A stretch of DNA of 64,000 bases, from positions 3,111,001 to 3,175,000 of the forward strand of contig NC_010602.1 of assembly GCF_000017685.1 (NCBI RefSeq). Reading direction: 5' to 3'. Position numbers and translations under genes: made by a program. The stretch is from Leptospira biflexa serovar Patoc strain 'Patoc 1 (Paris)' (GTDB lineage Bacteria; Spirochaetota; Leptospiria; Leptospirales; Leptospiraceae). Below the pieces are notes generated by a model. The model was given only the letters and a program-made list of their open reading frames with translations. It was not told the origin of the DNA and did not search any database. Below, piece by piece: positions 59,798 to 64,000 of the stretch. The first letter of the stretch is position 1; each line of letters opens with the position of its first letter.

Positions 59798-62140
59798 ATG
59801 AACTCATACCGTTTTTTGATTTCGCTCTTTCTCATTTACTTTAGTGTTTCTACGTGTAAACCTTCCACTCTGGAAAATGGTTGTGACCCAAGTTCGAAAT
59901 CTTTTTATTCATTGGTACTCATCAAGAGTCTGTCCAACGAACGTTCTGCAAGTTGTGTTCCTTTTTTCGAAAGGAGCTTACCTAATTTTATCAGTTATGG
60001 TGTGTTTTCAGCTGGCTCACCAACGGAAGTATTGACCGCCGCCATCGCAAAAGGGAAATTTTATATCGGCGGTTTGTTTGATCAAATCGCGGCAACCACC
60101 GGTGGGGGAGCCTTTGTTTGGAGTGATTCTGGCACTCCCGTTGCTTCTACCTATTGCCCACAATTGGACGTATTCAATGACACAACATCCAGTTTTGGAA
60201 CGATCAACCAAGCGGTTCTCGACCCAGAAGGAAATCTTTACATTCTGGGAAACTTCACCCACATCCAAAGTTATCCGAGGCAAAACTTAGCCAAAATCAA
60301 CTCGCGATGCCAATTGGATTTAGAGTTTGATGCAAAATTAAATCCATCTAGTACCATTTTTTATGATCTGCTCTATTTAGATGGTCGTATCTTTATTTCA
60401 GGCGACTTCCAAACTTCCAATGGAGCCATCACCAATGTTCCTACCACTACGTTTCGTGAACATATTGCCTCTGTGAATGCAAAAACGGGATTGATTGACT
60501 CTTGGAATCCAAATGTAACAGGAACAGATGTTAGATGTATGACAACTGATGGCACCTATATTTATATTGGAGGTGGGTTTACTGCTGTGAATGCAAATGG
60601 GGCAGGCAATCTAGGCAAACTGCACAAAGACAACGGTTCCACTTTTTATGCGATGGTTGATACTAACGGTACAGTCAATGCAGTGGAAATAAAAGATGGA
60701 ATTTTATACATCGGCGGAGTTTTCTCAGCTCTGAACGGAAGCACTGTCACTCGTTCCAAACTGGCAGCCATTGATTTATCCACAAACTCGGTGACATCTG
60801 CTTTCAGTTCGTTAACGATCGCAGGAAATGCAGTCTTTGATATCGCAATTTACAATAATACACTCTTTGTAGCAGGTGAAATTTCAACACCTAGACTCGG
60901 AATCTTTAAGATAGATTTACTCGGGACAGTGCAAAGTAATAATTATGCAATTGATGGAATCTTTCAAAATGTATACAAACTTTCACTCGTTGGAGATCAG
61001 TTGTTTGCATTTGGATCATTTGAAACGGTATGTACATTAGATAGAAAGTATTTTTTTCAATTGGACATTCCGACAGATCAAATCACTTCATTTGATCCCA
61101 AGCTTATGAATGCCAATTATGAATTCAATGGCGTTGCGATAAAGATGAAAGATAATGTGATCTTTTTGGGAGGTGGATTCGGAGCCGTTGACACAAGATC
61201 ACAAAGTTATTTTGCTGAATTGGATCTACAAACAGGTCAGCCAACAAATTGGAATCCGCAACCGAATGATCTCATTTCCAATATCTTAATTGCAGAAAAT
61301 CGAATTTACTTACACGGACAATTTTCATTGATTGATAGCACTGTTCGTCAATCCACAGCAGCTTTTGATTTAGACACAAAAGCATTGTTAGCTTGGAATC
61401 CAATTTTTCCTGCCGTCTCAATCGAATCCATGATTTATCATCAAGACTCCATTTATGTAGGTGGTTCGTTTACGACCGTTAACTCAATATCTGTCAACCG
61501 TATCGCAAAACATGATCTCAATGAAAGTGGATTTGATCCAAATTTCATAACAACTCCCAATAATACAGTGCGATCCCTACAAATCTGGAACGAAGAGCTT
61601 TTTGCAGCCGGCCAATTCACATCCATTCCTGACGCAGCAATCCACCTAGCTAAACTCAATCGATCGACTGGTGGTTTTCTCGGAACCCATTCAGATACTT
61701 TTTCCTCTAACTTTTCTGCCTATACTAGTTTTGTTTCTGACAACCGTTTGATTTTAAGCGGACAATACGAAACTGTATCTCCCATCCCAGGGTTTGGTCT
61801 TTCTTTTTACCAACTTCCAAATTTAACTTCAATTTCCACCAATGGAACCTTTGCCAGTACATCCGAATTCGTTCGATCCATCGACCAAAGCGAAACAAGG
61901 ATCTACTTAGGAGGCCTTATCACAACCGTCGGAGGTAATGCGCGAAATGGAATTTTTTCTTTGAACCGACAAACACTAACAATTAATAGTTGGGATCCAA
62001 AATTAGAATCGGGTTCGGCAATCCGAAAAATCATTTTTCATGAAAATGCGGTTTATGCGTTTGGCAACATTGTGAATGCTAACAAACGTTACAGATCCGG
62101 AATCGTAAAAATGGAAGCGGAGTCGGGGTTTTTATATTAA
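59798..62140 (+). CDS. large lipoprotein with propeller-like (delta-60-type) repeats
   Basis: About 780 residues from ATG 59798 (a GTG at 59765 is possible). The signal peptide leads to a lipobox-like SVSTC. The mature protein consists of repeated blades such as YIGGLFDQIAATTGGGAF, YIGGGFTAVNANGAG, YIGGVFSALNG, FLGGGFGAVDTRSQS and YVGGSFTTVNSISVNR, spaced about 50 to 60 residues apart with SWNPNV or NWNPQP turns. This fits a delta-60 or beta-propeller fold, probably at the cell surface. Similar large lipoproteins in the genus have unknown roles. No sibling gene is nearby except the next lipoprotein. Confidence 0.82.
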   Translation: MNSYRFLISLFLIYFSVSTCKPSTLENGCDPSSKSFYSLVLIKSLSNERSASCVPFFERSLPNFISYGVFSAGSPTEVLTAAIAKGKFYIGGLFDQIAATTGGGAFVWSDSGTPVASTYCPQLDVFNDTTSSFGTINQAVLDPEGNLYILGNFTHIQSYPRQNLAKINSRCQLDLEFDAKLNPSSTIFYDLLYLDGRIFISGDFQTSNGAITNVPTTTFREHIASVNAKTGLIDSWNPNVTGTDVRCMTTDGTYIYIGGGFTAVNANGAGNLGKLHKDNGSTFYAMVDTNGTVNAVEIKDGILYIGGVFSALNGSTVTRSKLAAIDLSTNSVTSAFSSLTIAGNAVFDIAIYNNTLFVAGEISTPRLGIFKIDLLGTVQSNNYAIDGIFQNVYKLSLVGDQLFAFGSFETVCTLDRKYFFQLDIPTDQITSFDPKLMNANYEFNGVAIKMKDNVIFLGGGFGAVDTRSQSYFAELDLQTGQPTNWNPQPNDLISNILIAENRIYLHGQFSLIDSTVRQSTAAFDLDTKALLAWNPIFPAVSIESMIYHQDSIYVGGSFTTVNSISVNRIAKHDLNESGFDPNFITTPNNTVRSLQIWNEELFAAGQFTSIPDAAIHLAKLNRSTGGFLGTHSDTFSSNFSAYTSFVSDNRLILSGQYETVSPIPGFGLSFYQLPNLTSISTNGTFASTSEFVRSIDQSETRIYLGGLITTVGGNARNGIFSLNRQTLTINSWDPKLESGSAIRKIIFHENAVYAFGNIVNANKRYRSGIVKMEAESGFLY

Positions 62141-62479
62141 AACATTACCGAAACGTAGACACGAAGCGAACATCCACCTACTCAGGAACCACAACAATGG
62201 TTCTTGAGAAAAAATCGAATTCCTTCGAAATACCACATGAGATTGCATACGACAGTTAGGTGAAAACATCGACCTATAAATAACAAAAACCTAAACTGTT
62301 CCTTTTAATATTTTAATTGTAGCATTATCCATTAATATTTCTAAATAATTGGCTTAACAATACGACAAAGTTGATACTTGCAAATATTCTAATACACACG
62401 ATAAATTATTTTTTTACAAAATCAGAGATTCATAAAATTTTGTGAATTAAATATTCCCTTTATTTGTTAAACGATATAG
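62141..62479 (+). other. intergenic gap with a hairpin
   Basis: AT-rich gap between two lipoprotein genes. A hairpin, CTCAGGAACCA / TGGTTCTTGAG (62181-62191 with 62198-62208, one G-U pair), is followed by A-runs rather than T-runs on the plus strand, so it is not a standard terminator. No ORF or promoter with full consensus is seen. Confidence 0.6.
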
Positions 62480-63664
62480 ATGCAATCTTTCTCTACTTTC
62501 TTTTTTTTATTCATTTTCTTTCTAACTTCGTGTAACGACCAGTCTACCAACAAAGATTTGTTTCTTTTGGCTTTTTTGAATTTTTCAGGAGTTCCTGCCA
62601 ATTCTGGACTAGAAGACAAATTCCAATCCACTCAAGCAACTACCTTTTATCGAAAGGATGGAAACATAGAATTCCAAGACATTCTCATTGAATACAAACT
62701 GAACTCATCGCAAGTCACTTCGGAAACTGTAGAAGCATTTATAGGAAATCCAAATGAAATTTCTTATGATGCGCAAACGAATCAAATTTCTGGATTTTTC
62801 CAACAGAAAGAGGATTCATTCCAAACGAATTCAGTTGTCTTTTCGTATTCAGATCATACAAAAAAATTCAAAGTTTTAATCACTGTAAAGAGAGACGGTA
62901 AAGTGATTTCCTTACGGGAACTGACCACCACTCCGCCAAATCCTCCAACCATCCCTCCTAATTCTATCACCTTACCTCTGATCAGTTATGAAACCAAACG
63001 ATCGTTCATTGGTGGCACAGAACACCAAGTGATCCGAGTTAAATTTGAATCAGGTTCGGATCTATCCGCATTCAAACAACTAAATGCTTATATTGGTAGA
63101 CCAAGTATCATCGCCCTTGCAGCGGATCAATATAATGTGAACAATTATATCTCTGCCTCGTATTTTGATACTTCATCCCAAAACTTTTTATTTTTAACTC
63201 CCGAACTAAACTCATCTTATAAAATTATTGTTGTGGGTTCCACTGCTGATGCAAAAGGAAATCGAAGTATCGATACTGTTCCTCCTCCCCCACCAGTTTC
63301 CCCATGCCTTGGAAGTGTGAATGCTCCTACTACCATTGGAAACTGTGCAACCCATTGTATGGTTGTGGATTTAGTTGGGAATCAAATGACATATACAACA
63401 AAAGCAACAATCCAAACTGCAACCGAAGACTACCTCTATTTAGATTCCACAAGTTCTACGGTGAGTGGCAACAGCGGACCCGCAGGTTTTACATATGATG
63501 AATTTTTTTCTCCGATCACTGCGGGAACATACCAAACGAACCCAAGTACCTTTGATGTCACGTCTTATCATGAACAATGTGTCGTCCTTTCTTCCTATTT
63601 TGTGCAAGATGGACCTAATGGATTTCGAGATCATTATCTCTCAGGAAAAGTTTTTGTCCCATAA
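62480..63664 (+). CDS. hypothetical lipoprotein
   Basis: A 394-residue predicted lipoprotein (signal peptide ending FLTSC). A helical, polar N-terminal half leads to a proline-rich linker (TTPPNPPTIPPNS, about 155) and a second beta-rich half with two cysteine clusters (PCLGSVNAPTTIGNCATHC and EQCVVL). I do not recognise the family. The ATG lacks a strong ribosome-binding site. It follows another large lipoprotein on the same strand after 339 bases. Confidence 0.78.
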   Translation: MQSFSTFFFLFIFFLTSCNDQSTNKDLFLLAFLNFSGVPANSGLEDKFQSTQATTFYRKDGNIEFQDILIEYKLNSSQVTSETVEAFIGNPNEISYDAQTNQISGFFQQKEDSFQTNSVVFSYSDHTKKFKVLITVKRDGKVISLRELTTTPPNPPTIPPNSITLPLISYETKRSFIGGTEHQVIRVKFESGSDLSAFKQLNAYIGRPSIIALAADQYNVNNYISASYFDTSSQNFLFLTPELNSSYKIIVVGSTADAKGNRSIDTVPPPPPVSPCLGSVNAPTTIGNCATHCMVVDLVGNQMTYTTKATIQTATEDYLYLDSTSSTVSGNSGPAGFTYDEFFSPITAGTYQTNPSTFDVTSYHEQCVVLSSYFVQDGPNGFRDHYLSGKVFVP

Positions 63665-63717
63665 CAGTCATTATACTAAATAATTGAATTTAATTAATTC
63701 TCTACAGGATTTTGATT

Positions 63718-63951
63718 TCACCGAGGGAATCTAATTTCAAAGAATGTTGTTTGTTCTAGTTTTTGATGAAATATTTTCCAAACAATTGATTTACCAGATT
63801 TTTGACGAATCAGATTCCGATTCCATTTCCAACCCATATTCCGACAATCCATCCCTTTGCTATCATATCTTCCATTGCCATAGGAATGCTTAAAAAAACT
63901 TAAATTAGAACTAAAGTAAGATTCAAATCGACAAATCAGAAATTTTGTAAA
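63718..63951 (-). pseudogene. start-less reading frame near the window edge
   Basis: A 77-codon frame open to the stop at 63718-63720, without an ATG before residue 34, reads like protein: FFKHSYGNGRYDSKGMDCRN and FHQKLEQTTFFEIRFPR. It ends at TAA (63954-63952) upstream, so only a fragment exists. It may be a decayed gene. The rest of 63665-64000 shows nothing else except the repeat at 63986. Confidence 0.3.
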
Positions 63952-63985
63952 TTAGATTTGACTTTGATCCGTCTTACTTCATACA

Positions 63986-63999
63986 CTTCGGCAAGCTCA
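63986..63999. repeat. short repeat related to the one at 58211
   Basis: CTTCGGCAAGCTCA differs at two positions from CTTCGGTAAACTCA at 58211-58224 and resembles the start of the 19-bp repeat. It may be the edge of a family of dispersed repeats that continues past the window. Confidence 0.4.
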
Positions 64000-64000
64000 T

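Noticed and set aside
62181..62208. Terminator after the propeller lipoprotein gene
   Set aside because: The stem is good but is followed by A-runs instead of a T-run on the sense strand.

Overview
The window looks like chromosome from a spirochaete, most probably a Leptospira (I favour a free-living, saprophytic species). It is AT-rich, has many lipoproteins with loose lipoboxes, and carries several proteins built from a seven-helix (7TMR-DISM type) receptor fused to signalling outputs. These assignments come from reading motifs, without database searches. I saw no tRNA, rRNA, CRISPR array, phage or complete insertion sequence.

Layout. 277-7532 (minus): penicillin-binding protein 1C with an alpha-2-macroglobulin lipoprotein. 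7686-10543: a small unknown gene and a hybrid histidine kinase. 10529-13724 (minus): peroxide defence, ahpF, ahpC and oxyR, with a readable promoter and a likely OxyR site. 13815-24311 (plus): a tight run of SpoIIE-type phosphatase, LytTR response regulator, small lipoproteins, TonB-dependent receptor, ExbB, ExbD, TonB and LytS-type kinase. 24289-28223 (minus): a copper module of Sco protein, two-domain multicopper oxidase, small membrane protein and a cupredoxin/beta-helix lipoprotein, with a clear promoter and an operator-like palindrome. 28300-33162 (minus): TolC/HlyD/MacB efflux plus a TetR regulator. 33252-41888: TPM-domain protein, SulP and SbtA-like anion transporters around a membrane AraC-type regulator, an outer-membrane porin, a TetR regulator and an acyltransferase.

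42059-43870: a cobalamin riboswitch followed by two lipoproteins. 44006-50093: a signalling cluster of methyltransferase, SiaB-like ATPase, STAS-like switch protein, acyltransferase fused to a cyclic-nucleotide-binding domain, SpoIIE phosphatase (frameshifted in an A8 tract), class III adenylate cyclase and a second SiaB-like ATPase. It reads as a partner-switching circuit wired to cAMP, like the Pseudomonas SiaABCD system with a different cyclase, and is the best candidate for an undescribed system here. 50068-52202: a TetR regulator with three evenly spaced operators and two divergent membrane-protein genes. 52199-58208: metabolic and unknown genes.

58209-64000 is accessory: decayed sequence, short direct repeats, a BrnT toxin whose antitoxin has an in-frame stop codon, and two large unknown lipoproteins.
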